Source: Astropecten irregularis (taxonomy: Eukaryota > Echinodermata > Asteroidea > Paxillosida > Astropectinidae). From it: DNA of 64,000 nt. The notes beneath the pieces are model-generated. The model ran no database searches. It was not told the origin of the DNA and saw only the letters and a program-made list of their open reading frames with translations. The DNA is taken from positions 9,612,541 to 9,676,540 of the forward strand of contig OZ020256.1 of NCBI GenBank assembly GCA_963971285.1. The letters run 5' to 3'. Within the stretch, counting starts at the first letter, position 1; each line of letters opens with the position of its first letter. Both the position numbers and the translations under genes were made by a program. Positions 11,257-21,430 of this stretch are shown here, piece by piece.

Positions 11257-11325
11257 CCAGCTATGATGTCAGTTTTTGCTGGGGTTTGGGAGGGAATCTC
11301 CCTCCAGTGGCCCTATTTATCAAAT

Positions 11326-11480
11326 TTAAAGGGAGCATATAGGATTTGCAAGGCCTCCAAAAAAATTATTGAGTTTGAGACAGAAAATGAACTCAACAGT
11401 TCGTTATCAGTGCTAACAGCCACCATGGGAAATCTTGGTTCATTTGATTTGTCGTGGAATGAAAACACACCTATGCAATT
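11326..11480 (+). mobile_element. Truncated TTAA MITE (family of 57561)
   Basis: Starts at 'ttaaagggagcatataggat' and follows 'tttgcaaggcctccaaaaa' and 'caccatgggaaatcttggtt' before diverging. An ORF of 175 codons overlapping it is read-through of this repeat and is not called. Confidence 0.6.
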
Positions 11481-12136
11481 TTCAGCTCATGTTGATTATT
11501 GGAAACAGAAGAAAACGACGAACCGTCGCACAAATTGGGAGGGAATAACTGTCTCATTTTTGATCTACCGAAGACAAACAATGTTTTGGTTTTTTTTTTT
11601 TAATTATTTTTTAATTTTTAAAAAACTCTTTTCTGGATATTTCAAGCAGTATGTTCATAGGATGTTTCTACTATTTAACCATGTAAGTCCTACGTACACT
11701 TATGGACATTCTGTTTTATTTTGTTACCAGTTGTATCAATGCCCTTTAAGGCTATGCATGGCGGAAGTACATTATGCTTGGCAAGAATGATCAATGACAC
11801 ATTGGCACTCTCAATTTAAAAACAATATGCTCATCGAGGGGTAGATGTGTAAAATATTGTGTGAAGGCCCAGGATTTTTTTCCTCGTTCGTGAACGTGTC
11901 TCCATGTATCGGTAATGGATCATATGACCCGCCGACCAATCAGCGTTCGACATGTAATAATATACTGGCCTTTTTCCTTGGACAAAACAAAACACATGAA
12001 AACGAAATCTATCTGGTGGAGCTTTTTACTTTGACAAGTTTTAATCCCCCCTTCGCCAGGGAAATCTGTGGAGGGAGAGTGCACTCTATTGCAGATATAG
12101 GCCTAGCCATGGTGGTAAATTTCGTGACTATATGTT

Positions 12137-12280
12137 TTAAGGTAGTATCATGCTTTGGTAGGAAACCAAAACAGAAATGTTCACAGATTTACCTATAACT
12201 TACAGGGTATAAAGATGCTGGAAGAAACATACCGTTAAAATCTTTGAATGAATGCAAGAAATAGTCCGCAATTTTATCGG
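12137..12280 (+). mobile_element. Truncated TTAA MITE (family of 26743)
   Basis: Starts 'ttaaggtagtatcatgcttt' and continues with the family's 'accaaaacagaaatgttcac' and 'gggtataaagatg' blocks; it fades near 12280. Confidence 0.6.
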
Positions 12281-12481
12281 AATGTATAGGCCCCTTTTTT
12301 TCTCATGAGACGAGTTCATTGATATAGCGAATGGTATGAAAGTAAACAATCTACAAATACCTATAATGAACTATAATATTTTGCTACGTCACTAACTTGA
12401 GATTTTTTTTCATTTATATTGAACCTTCGGTTGTCCCGAAAAATTGTTCAGTCGTTCAGCACTGATGACTAGGCCTACAGG

Positions 12482-12965
12482 GTGCACCCAAGTAAATAGT
12501 GCCAAAATCCGTCCGCCGAGCTCATGAATAAAAGTTAAGCACTCAATATATTTTAAAATAAGAGAGTTGTGAGAGTTATGAAAAAAAAGGATTGAAGAAA
12601 TATGGCACTGGACCTCCTGCCTGGACTCTGGGCTTCCATTTGTTACCATTTTGGATGCAATTGGGTGAGAAAGTGGGTCTATTTCAGCCGCTTTGCAGAG
12701 GGATGCTTTTTTGAAAATGGCTTCTTTGACTGGAGTGATCCATACCTTGTTTTAGGGGTGGTCAGCTGAGAATGAGTAGGCCTATATCTCAAAAATTCAA
12801 TGGTCACCCTTCCATAAAATGAAAAGAAAATGAAAGGTGACATGTTCATCATCATTTTTCTGTGCAACTTGAACAGCTATGAGAGTTCTGTATATTTTTA
12901 AATGATTTTTGAAGTTTGAGGATTTATCACTGTTGTCTATGGGAGTTTATTTACTTGGGTGCAAC
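12482..12965. mobile_element. 484-bp TIR element 'GTGCACCCAAGTAAATA'
   Basis: Termini 'gtgcacccaagtaaata' and 'tatttacttgggtgcaac' are inverted repeats. The interior is AT-rich with no coding similarity. Confidence 0.55.
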
Positions 12966-12975
12966 CGTCATGGAG

Positions 12976-13182
12976 AATACAAGGGTTTGCACTTCGGCGG
13001 CCATCTTAGCTTTTGATCGCAACTTTAAAACGAGGCACTTTCACGCATGCGCACTTTTCGAAGTGTAACCCGTGTATTGAGAAATTACAATACACAGGTT
13101 TACACTTCGGCGGTTTTGATCGCAACTTCAAAACGAGGCACTTTCACGCATGCGCACTTTTCGAAGTGTAAACCCGTGTATT
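12976..13182. repeat. Two tandem copies of a ~100-bp fold-back
   Basis: Units 12976-13078 and 13089-13182 share 'tttcacgcatgcgcactttt' and 'cttttgatcgcaactt'. Each unit's own ends are inverted ('aatacaagggtttgcacttc' / 'gaagtgtaacccgtgtatt'). So a palindromic unit is itself directly duplicated. Confidence 0.7.
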
Positions 13183-13324
13183 ACTGGATTTGCCCCGAAA
13201 TTAACACCCCACCAAATGAGGCCATGTCATAGAATGGATGCCACCCCCTGGAGCTTGATATTTTACAACTTGAAACGGACGGATGTATGGTGGCATACAA
13301 GACACACATCATATTCTGCATTGC

Positions 13325-13975
13325 TTAAAGGTACACGACGGCTTCAAAGTTCTAAAAAATCAACATTGTAGAGTCTAACACATTATTTCTAGAACACTTA
13401 ATGAGGATTTTCGTAAAAGAAAATCAGAAAAATATCGCGTAATTAAGGTTAATTAACAGAAAAACAAAATGAGGTCAAAGGTCAGCGTATACGCATTTCC
13501 AGCCTCAGTAAGTGTTGGAAGGATGTGGTACATGGTTTTAGACTGGTACTCGTAGCTGTGACTTAAATGTTGCAGCTACCGTATGGGAATTCCAGGAACG
13601 CGATACACGTTCGTTTTAGCCGTGCACCGTGGAAAAATCATCGGCAAAACATAAACAATTACTGAATTAGGCGAATCTGTTGACAGGCTTTTCAGAATTA
13701 TTCACAAACTGTTTTTGAGCTGATGAAATGTTTGCGAGTTGACGCATATGGTTTGAGTTGACGTAATTTTTGCGAGTTGACGTAATGTTTGCGAGTTGAC
13801 GTAATGTTTGCGAGTTGACGTAATGTTTGCGAGTTGATGCAATGTAATTATCACGAAAACGGCTATATTTTACCGTTTATTTGTGTGGAATGACCTTTCC
13901 AGTTATGGTAAAGGCATCGGCATTGGCGCCAAAAAGCGCCCAAAATAGCGCGACGAGGCCGGCGTGTACCTTCAA
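13325..13975. mobile_element. TTAA element with 19-bp minisatellite (copy 1)
   Basis: Begins 'ttaaaggtacacgacggctt' and ends 'gaggccggcgtgtaccttcaa', i.e. TTAA-like ends with inverted GGTACAC(G/A)CCGGC. Inside is a tandem array of about five 'gcgagttgacgtaatgttt' units (13755-13845). A larger copy is at 35274-36682. Confidence 0.7.
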
Positions 13976-14107
13976 TGAATTATCTGTGCAACTGTTATGT
14001 ATTAGAAGAGTTCTGTTAATATGCCTTTAATCAATGCAGCATGTCTTTGCATAATTATTATAATCATTCACACGTGTGCCGGTACACTGAATTCACTTCA
14101 CCTTGAA

Positions 14108-14235
14108 TTAAAGGTACATACAATACATGATTGGTAAAGGTCACAGGACAGCACTCACACTTTGTTTGATCAAACATGTACATGAAATAATAAACCTGTG
14201 ACAATTTGAGCTCAATATCGGACATCTGTTTTTTT
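14108..14235 (-). mobile_element. Truncated TTAA MITE (family of 57561)
   Basis: 'ttaaaggtacatacaataca' followed by 'tgattggtaaaggtcacagg' and 'ttgagctcaatatcggacat', the inverted right end of the family; truncated inside. Confidence 0.6.
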
Positions 14236-14561
14236 TAATGTGTGATGTAACCTATATCATCAGACAATACAATATCACGTGACTCCTCATTTCGGGTCGT
14301 TAGAATCCCCATATACATGTATAGCCTAGTGCCTCAGGATACATAAACTACTTGTGGCAAACTGTGGTATGGAGGTGGGATGGGGCATGGTTGGGGTTAA
14401 AGAAGACGTATAAGAAATGGAGCAAGATTTTGCAAGTTTTTGCAAAGGCCCCTTGCACTATTTTGCTGGCCAGTTCTGATGATTTAATTTGCCAACGACG
14501 TTCCATTCATTTTGTAAAGCCAGATAAAACTTATGTTTGTTAATGCAAAATGCATACATAC

Positions 14562-14722
14562 CTGTGAGTTATCCCGACACCAACGGCACCGTCTTCATAA
14601 TTATAGGTCGGGTAAATTTCAGTATTCTTCCCGATATCCCATGCTGTCGTGCGTCCGGAACTGGAAGTGCAGGCCCAAGAAACGGAGGCCAAACCAAGTA
14701 CAAGAAGAACGATCCTTTCCAT
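14562..14722 (-). CDS. Duplicated signal-peptide exon of the EF-hand gene (alternative first exon or truncated paralog)
   Basis: Encodes MERIVLLVLGLASVSWACTS then SSGRTTAWDIGKNTEIYPTYN and ITHR, ending at a good donor (cacag|gtatgt) in phase 2, exactly the phase of the exon at 10359-10513. No EF-hand exon exists between this exon and the other copy. If transcribed it could therefore only acquire EF-hands by splicing past the 10.4-kb first exon to 10075 and 9324, giving a 128-residue isoform. Differences from the sister exon include an in-frame 6-bp length change and several substitutions after WDIGK, while the signal peptide is identical. That pattern suggests the exon is under coding constraint, but expression is unproven. 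It may also be a truncated paralog. Confidence 0.55.
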
Positions 14723-15313
14723 GGTTTATGCTATTTCACGACAAAAAATAACACGGAACAAATAAGATAAATCACAACAAAGGGAACTGAAAAGGCCCTC
14801 AATGATTGATTTTGTGCTAAAGGCTGACTTTCTCTATAATCGTATCATCGACAAATGCTTTAGAACATACATTATGCTGAGGTAAATCTGCAATCATACA
14901 ATTTTACCCGAACACGGGCCAATTTCATAGGGCTAAAATTTGCACCAAAAAGCACCACTACCCTTGGTAAATAAAATCAGTATGCCAGCCAAAACTCAGT
15001 GTTGTGAATGTTATGTCAGCAAACAATGGCCGGATACAAGCAGTAAAAGTCACATGAAAATTTGGTTGATAATCATGTTTGATCAAAGAAGACTTTTCAT
15101 GCTGAAACTAATTTTGTGCTAAGGCAGCTCTATGAAACTTGGCCCGTGGAGGTTCTTGATCAAGTAAGTGACAATAATTACAAGACGACAGTGATGTAAG
15201 TTGGAATGTAGCTAATTATGTTCATGGCACATAACCGTGCTGAAGCATTTTGAACAGCTGAAGAAAAATGTCTAATAACATTTCACACAATATAACATTT
15301 AAGTTAAACTCAC

Positions 15314-15420
15314 ATTTTGTGTGCAGCTCGGAGCGATAATGCAGGTGAACACAGTTCTCGGTTGAGTCTGGCTTGAGCAGAATGACTTCCAAGACCGGTA
15401 CCCGGTCAATTTATAGCCAG
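15314..15420 (-). promoter_or_regulatory. Duplicated TATA promoter and leader exon
   Basis: TATA box at 15410-15415 ('ggctataaattgaccgggta' on the minus strand) and leader exon donor 'attt|gtgagt'-like at 15314 are retained, with the core promoter nearly identical to 11149-11256. Small changes lie in the leader (a missing 'gggtctctt'-like segment). Appears intact. Confidence 0.55.
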
Positions 15421-15956
15421 CTCCTTTTATACAGGCCACCACTGGCGGTGCTATTGTCCGGATATGGTGTCAGTTTTTGCTCGGGGTTTGGGCGGGAATG
15501 TCCCTCCAGTGGACCTATTTACCAAATTTAACTCTTACGGCATGAGGTGTAATTCCAATTTCATGACTAAGGCGGAAATGTGATTTTTGGAAAAACTCGT
15601 GATTTCGTGTTTTTTTTATGGTGTATTTTCGCTAAAGGTGGACAGCTATATACGTCCGAAAACAAGACCAGTAGCTCCGACCTAACTTCTTAACTACGGT
15701 TAGATTTAAAAGACATGTCAATGTGTCACAGCAGCTGCATGCTGCTCATAATTTGATATTTCGTGGAATGATGACCTGTGGAACTTTCAGCTCAATTGAT
15801 CACTGGAAACAGTATAGAAAACAACGGAAACCCGTTGCAGTATTATTGTTACGTCAAATTGCCTGTGAGGAAATAGCTCTCTGTTTCGGTGTCTGGTTTT
15901 ACTTTATTTTCTGGATGAATACGGCAGTTTAAGGTAAAAATAATTATTTTCGGAGT

Positions 15957-16047
15957 GCAGGGACTCGATGAGGACAGCGACGCGAATGTTGATTCGGACG
16001 TGTTGGAGGAATGGGAGTTCAAACCTGGAACGGGACTCGGTTCCTGA
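15957..16047 (+). pseudogene. Truncated FGF C-terminal exon fragment
   Basis: Matches the last 30 codons of the FGF exon at 2803-2891 up to the stop, with a few substitutions (for example LLEEWG to VLEEWE). The beta-trefoil part is absent, so it cannot make an FGF. The break falls at 'gtgcag|ggactcgatg', which by chance resembles a splice acceptor. Part of segmental duplication D2. Confidence 0.8.
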
Positions 16048-17249
16048 AGGAAGGATAGGCCCTACTTATACTTCCCGCTCTTAAAGTGATTGCATCCCTT
16101 GCTTGATGACACCACATAACTGGTTGAAGAAATCGTTGGGCTTCGAAATGCAATGTCCAGCTGAATTGGACAACATTTTCGATACAAATCTAAATTGTGA
16201 TAATACTGAACGTAGGCCTATACTACTAGTAAATTTGATAACCGCAAAGGAAGAGTAAGTATGCAATCTTGTCTTAAATTACCTCGTTTGAGCATAGATG
16301 GCAATATGCATTTGGAACTTGCCACAATTACACAGTTCATTGATTGCAGACCCTTCCTCCATCCGCCTAAAATGTATTCATAAACAAAAGCTGAATGTAT
16401 AGGTCACCACTTTTGCGCATCACATTGGGTCCAGGCCTATATTATTTATTTACTATGGTATCGTGACCGACCCACACGCAACATAATAAAACAGAACTAC
16501 AAGCAGACTTACAAACAAAGATAATTCAATTAAAAATATAATAAATTAATTTAAAAAAATGTAAGTTAAGAACCTTTATCTACGATTACGAAATTTCATA
16601 CAAGTAATGAAAAAAATCAACCATAAAATCATTGCGAGAGGAAGTTCTCAAAATGTTCCTCCAACATTTCAAACCAAAAAAGAGCAAGAGTTAAGCAGAC
16701 CGCCAGGTGTTCAGGGGCACGCGACTCACCGGGATTCTTTCACCCGGCTTACCGGCTCCCATAATAGTACCCATGTGGCTTACTGGCAAGCCGACTACTG
16801 CATATCCTCCCCACCATTGAGACCTTAGCCTGACATGCAGAGCTCTGAAGGACTAAGAGGGAGAAACAAGGCGGCCCCTGGACCATCGCGGTGCCAGGGT
16901 CCGCACATGCCATGTTCCATTCATTATCAGAGAGTCAGGATCGGGGAATCGAACCCAGACTGCCGGAAGTCTGAGCGGTGGTACCGTCGCTTATCCCACC
17001 GAGCCACGAAGCGTTGGTGGCATTCCGACAGTTTCTAAAACTATTTATACCGGACGACAGACATAAAGAAAACATTACAAAACATTTACGCCACTTGAAG
17101 GGTCGAACCCGGTACACACAACTCAGAATCCCAATCCGAACCACTCGGCAATATCAAATGACTTGAAAGCGTTAGGGAATAGTGCAATGATGTGATTGTC
17201 AATGGTCTATTCATGTAGAATCACTCAGGCATGTCATGTATGTATATGG

Positions 17250-17385
17250 GATGCATTCGTTTAGCTCCCCCGGGTCAGCCCTTTCTGGGGGAATGGTCGT
17301 GTTTTACTGCACAAAACAAGCGAGAGAATGGAGACGAGGTTGACTGGTGTCGACCCGGGTGAGCTTAACGAATGCACCCAGTGTT
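17250..17385. mobile_element. Fold-back MITE inserted in D2 copy 2
   Basis: Ends 'tgggatgcattcgtttagct' and 'agcttaacgaatgcaccca' are inverted repeats, with a second inner pair around 'cccgggt'. Absent from the aligned position near 4033 in the other copy, which dates the insertion after the duplication. Confidence 0.75.
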
Positions 17386-17408
17386 TAACTTTAGCACGAC
17401 TTCTGTGA

Positions 17409-17850
17409 TTAAAGGTAAGTATCATACTTTGGTTTTTGTTAAAGAAGTACAGATTCTTGTGCAAAAACATCAAGGAAGATACAGTAACAGTCGTCTGTGA
17501 AAATTTCAGTCCCATACGATGCTGGACTGGTTCCCGCTACATTTGAGTGACGATAGACGTCAGGAGACTACTGTAGGGAACAGGAACCAGTCTAATACGA
17601 TGCCTACTTTTTGAGAAAACCGTGAAAAACGGCCGCAGTATTTCTTAAGACTTTTCTCTTTTATTTTTGATCTTTTACAAGATTTTTGGTCGTTGTTTTA
17701 CTAATTTCTGGATAAATACACCATTTCAGGCGGAAACATTTTAACGGTGCTTTCTACCAGCACCATCTTCTTACCCTGAAAGTTATACGTAAATCTGTAA
17801 AAATGTCTGTTTTGGATTCTTACCAAAGTATGATACTATAGTACCTTTAA
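17409..17850. mobile_element. TTAA MITE carrying a nested insertion
   Basis: Ends 'ttaaaggtaagtatcatact' and its complement at 17829-17850, flanked by TTAA. Internally it matches 26743-27109 except for a 73-bp insertion at 17522-17594. Confidence 0.8.
17522..17594. mobile_element. 73-bp mini-MITE with 8-bp target duplication
   Basis: Element 'ctggactggttcccg'...'ggaaccagtcta' is flanked by atacgatg on both sides (17514-17521 and 17595-17602). The uninterrupted family sequence has a single 'atacggtg' there. An 8-bp duplication points to hAT-type mobilisation. Confidence 0.8.
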
Positions 17851-18054
17851 ATACATTTTTCTTTGTAGCCGTTTTTATAATTACCCTGATTCCCCTGCAG
17901 ACGGTCTTTTGTGGGATGACATAAATCATACAGCAAGGACTAGCTCGATTCTTAAATCATTTGTTGTGGGTTATTTAAAACATGTTGTTACCTCTTGTTA
18001 AAGGTCATTTGTATCGAACAATAACAAAAGGAATTCCGGAAAATCCTAACACCT

Positions 18055-18346
18055 AACAAATGGTGGTGGTGGTAGAGACATACCGTTAACATTTGTCCGC
18101 ATGGAATGGTGTATTTATCCAGAAATGTGTAAAACGACCGAAAATATTTTTGATCTTTTTAAAGATAAAAAATATAAGAGAAAAGACTAAAGAAATAGTG
18201 TGGCTGTTTTTCAACTTTTTCTCAAAAAGTGGGCACCGTATGGGACTGAAATTTTCACAGATGACTTTTACTGTATCTTCCTTGATATTTTTGCCCAAGA
18301 ATCTGTACTTCTTTGACAAAAACCAAAGTATGATATTACCTTCAAA
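18055..18346. mobile_element. Truncated TTAA MITE (family of 26743), inverted
   Basis: Carries 'gtatttatccagaaatgtg', 'gggactgaaattttcacag' and ends 'ccaaagtatgatattacctt'. The left end is eroded. Confidence 0.65.
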
Positions 18347-19124
18347 ATAAATCCAATCCAAATTTTGAGTTGTTTCATACACACAGACACACAACAAAAC
18401 ACACACCTGGTTTGAAAACACATTTCTCACTTTCAAAAAATGAATCTTTATTAAAATATCTGCAAATCTTTACATTCTTCACGGTGAAGGAAATGTACAG
18501 GCCCACTGGCAACTTGGATGACATCATCACATTATTATACAAAAGAAAAACCCTTTTCAGGAGCAAATTTCAAATCTTCCCTGGTCGCTCAATGGTTGTC
18601 AAGGATTTTAATTACTGTTTAAAAACGGTTTGTACATAATTAATATAAAATCGTCCAGAACTGAATGCACAGCACTGTGAACTCACAGCAGACATTGTGT
18701 CGATAGTAAGAAAAACTCATTTCCTAAAAATCTCTATCACATTTTTCTTTTCTTAAGGCCAAACATTTCAATATTAGTAGTGTGTTTTTCCTTTAATTTA
18801 ATACGGCCATTTTGTTTAGTTCCCCAAAGGCTTGGTTATAATAACACAGTACAGTAGATAACTAGGCACCAGACTATAAGATTTCTTCCCTCGGGTGGGT
18901 GGTGCTGGAGGGAGATAATGACCCATATATAAATCATGTACAAGCTTATGGCAGCAAGATGAAGTCACATGACCACAGCTTGCTCAATTATATATCAGTA
19001 CATATCTAATGGTATTGATAATTGTACTCAACCTCACAAAACCAGATTATCTTGTTACTTATTGATGGATTTTTGGATTTTTGGAATGAAATCTAAAAAT
19101 CAAACGGAAGCGGGTTAAATCTTT

Positions 19125-19250
19125 AAAATTAGTCTTAAGATGAATTGTCACTATCACCATGGTGATTTTCATTGTGACATTACACCTTGTTTAGCAACTA
19201 AAACTGGTTCATGATTTAAGATTGATCTTAGTGCTCGGTGACATTGACCA
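19125..19250. repeat. MITE 'CTTAAGATGAATTGTCAC' (copy 1)
   Basis: Shares 'tcaccatggtgatt', 'tagcaact/tagcaatt' and 'gatcttagtgct' in order with 38360-38500. The two ends are weakly inverted (ttaagatga). Confidence 0.55.
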
Positions 19251-20237
19251 CAGTGTTGCACACTCGGTACACGGTACACACTCAGTCAGCCCTCAATGAA
19301 ATACAACGCTCAACAAAACAAGATTGGAAAAGGAAATAAACCAGCGCACCAGAGATGTTCATAGTTGTACAGGAAATCTTGCTACACATTTCAACTCATT
19401 TCCCCCCCTCGCACAAGGAAGAGATACATTCTCCATTTCCCATGCACAATTCTTTTTCAGGGTCCAGTAATATTTATGAGGTGAATGTGAAAAAGGTCCG
19501 ACAGTGACCATTCAAAATGACCAGTGAGTCCATGTCTATCACGGTCACACTAAATGAGGATTAGCAACACAGAATGACACCTACTGTCCAGCAATGCAAA
19601 CTTCAGTAAAAATGTGCATTCAAATTCAATTAACCAGTAATGATATGTTTTGCAGAGATTACGGTACACATTAAGTGATCAAAATGTACGGAATACACAC
19701 AAAAATGAGATCAAATGATTAACATATTCAAATAAATTCTAACATGGTATAAAAAAGACCAAAAACAAACAAAAACATACAGAAAACCACAAAACCTGGT
19801 ATGACATAAATTTAGTGGGTTTTGTGCAGTAATGGTAAAAATATGCAAATAATTATGGTAATTAAAATCGATAAAGATGGAGGTGCGCCTAATGTTATAA
19901 TGAGGATGAAGTTACTAACCTGTTGAATTATATGCAAATGTATTCTTAAAAAAGAAAAGGAAGAAGCTATTTCAGTGATCTTCAGTGTTGGCTTTTCTCA
20001 TTCTCACAATACCCCAATCTCAGTTTACCCGATTTCACAGTTTTATTTCAGGCACATGCATGTCTCTGCATGCACGTCATGCCTTAGGGTAAACTAGGCA
20101 CAGGGTAATCTCAGAATGCAACACTACATGGTATGAGTGCAGAACTTTCACTTTGTAATAATTAAACAAATCAGTTAATTAATTTCATGTATAAAAACAA
20201 AGTTATGATATTAATATGAAATTGATCCGTATTTGAA

Positions 20238-20368
20238 ATGGGAGACTTTTGAGAACCGGTCTTCAAGTCAACAGCGCACGCACAACAGCACAGGCGTTTT
20301 GCGCGCATGCTCACAAATGCGTGCGCGTGTGCCGTTGACTTAAAGACCGGTTCTCAAAAGTCTCCCAT
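20238..20368. mobile_element. Fold-back MITE 'GACTTTTGAGAACCGGTCTT' (copy 2)
   Basis: Same arms as 6280-6401 with a rearranged GC-rich centre ('caacagcacaggcgttttgc'). Confidence 0.8.
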
Positions 20369-20888
20369 CGCTTTGTTTAAATCTTAAAATGAAGGAGAGA
20401 GGAAAAATCAGTTCTGGAAAATATTGAACAACAACAGATCTTTCATTTTACTGAGAGATTGTATATAGTAACAGGAAGGCTATGTCACCTTCAATTGCAT
20501 TCACCACTTGTATTTGTAGATAGATCTGGTTCTTCATTACCCACTGGTGAGTGGTGACTTCACCAGTTAAAAGCTTGATCTGAATCACTGAATCTGAATC
20601 ATAATGTTAGCAATTCAACTTGATGAAAAAATGGGACAAAACAAGTCTAGCACAAACAGGCCACAGAAGCCTGGCATTTCCGTCAACCAAATGCAATAAC
20701 ATTTCTTCAGAAATTGTTTCTTGGTCAGCTCCACATAACTACTGTAGATTCTTTAGTATGACATCAATTTCTTTCTTTCTTTTTCACTTGATGTTGTTAA
20801 CACTGAAAAGGATGGTGGTCTCACTCATGCAAATTATGGTAAGACTTATATAAAATGAAGGTCTGTTGTCATGGTAATTTGCCCTTTC

Positions 20889-21179
20889 TAGATCAGCGCG
20901 GAGTGACGTCATTCCAACTCGCCTACCTTGGAGCCGATGAAAACAACGCATTAAGTTGTACAGGTTTCAAGACAAAAAGCTGCGAGAATTGTTTAATCTT
21001 ATTATAGGGTACTTCAAAGAAGGATTATTGTCTGAGGAAAAGGTATGACTAGAAAATGAAAGTTGTACAGAACACGATTTCTGTGCATGATTTGTCCATA
21101 GCTTGCGCCATCTACACGTTAGTTTTCATCAGTTGTCAAGTTATGAGATTGAAAGTACCCGAATGTCCGCGCTGATCTA
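20889..21179. mobile_element. 291-bp TIR element 'TAGATCAGCGCGGA'
   Basis: Termini 'tagatcagcgcggagtgacg' and 'gtccgcgctgatcta' are inverted repeats; interior without coding similarity. Confidence 0.65.
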
Positions 21180-21289
21180 TACAACTCCAACCACAAGCAA
21201 ATGATATTGGAACTTTGGAAGTCACATACATGTCAAAGAGATCATAGTAAGAAGATATGGACTGACATGCTAAGTGTAACAAACCCTGG

Positions 21290-21430
21290 GGTCCATTTTA
21301 CGAAGCCCTGCGATCGATCATAACTGGAGTTACAAAGGATAACCTATCATAGGGGACCTATCCCACGTGGGGCTTCAATGCATTCAAAGTCCTACAATAA
21401 TAGTAAGTTACCAAGAGTTTGATGAAATTG
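21290..21430. repeat. Short interspersed repeat (family of 1-140), copy 2
   Basis: 'gcgatcgatcataactggag', 'cccacgtggggcttcaatgc' and the 'aaattgacccc' end follow the order of the other family members. Confidence 0.6.

Larger units (their letters stand above)
10200..11290 (-). repeat. Segmental duplication D1, copy 1 (EF-hand exon 1, intron, promoter)
   Basis: Aligns along its length with about 14440-15480 in the same orientation, covering coding exon 1, the leader intron, leader exon and TATA box. The EF-hand exons 2 and 3 are not included in the duplicate. Confidence 0.9.
14440..15480 (-). repeat. Segmental duplication D1, copy 2
   Basis: Near-identical to 10200-11290, including the palindromic MITE in the leader intron. 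Upstream of the promoter the two copies diverge after the shared 'gtcagtttttgct..ggggtttgg' stretch. Confidence 0.9.
15957..17400 (+). repeat. Segmental duplication D2, copy 2
   Basis: Same order as 2803-4060: FGF tail, AT-rich flank, SINE region with both tRNA-like heads (16933-17025 and 17080-17160 on the minus strand). It has an extra fold-back insertion at about 17250-17385. Confidence 0.85.

Noticed and set aside
11263-11790. 175-codon plus-strand ORF
   Set aside because: Overlaps a truncated TTAA MITE and AT-rich flank; no similarity and no splice structure.
13755-13845. CRISPR-like array (regular short repeats)
   Set aside because: Units of 19 bp are head-to-tail with no spacers, inside a transposon of a eukaryotic genome.
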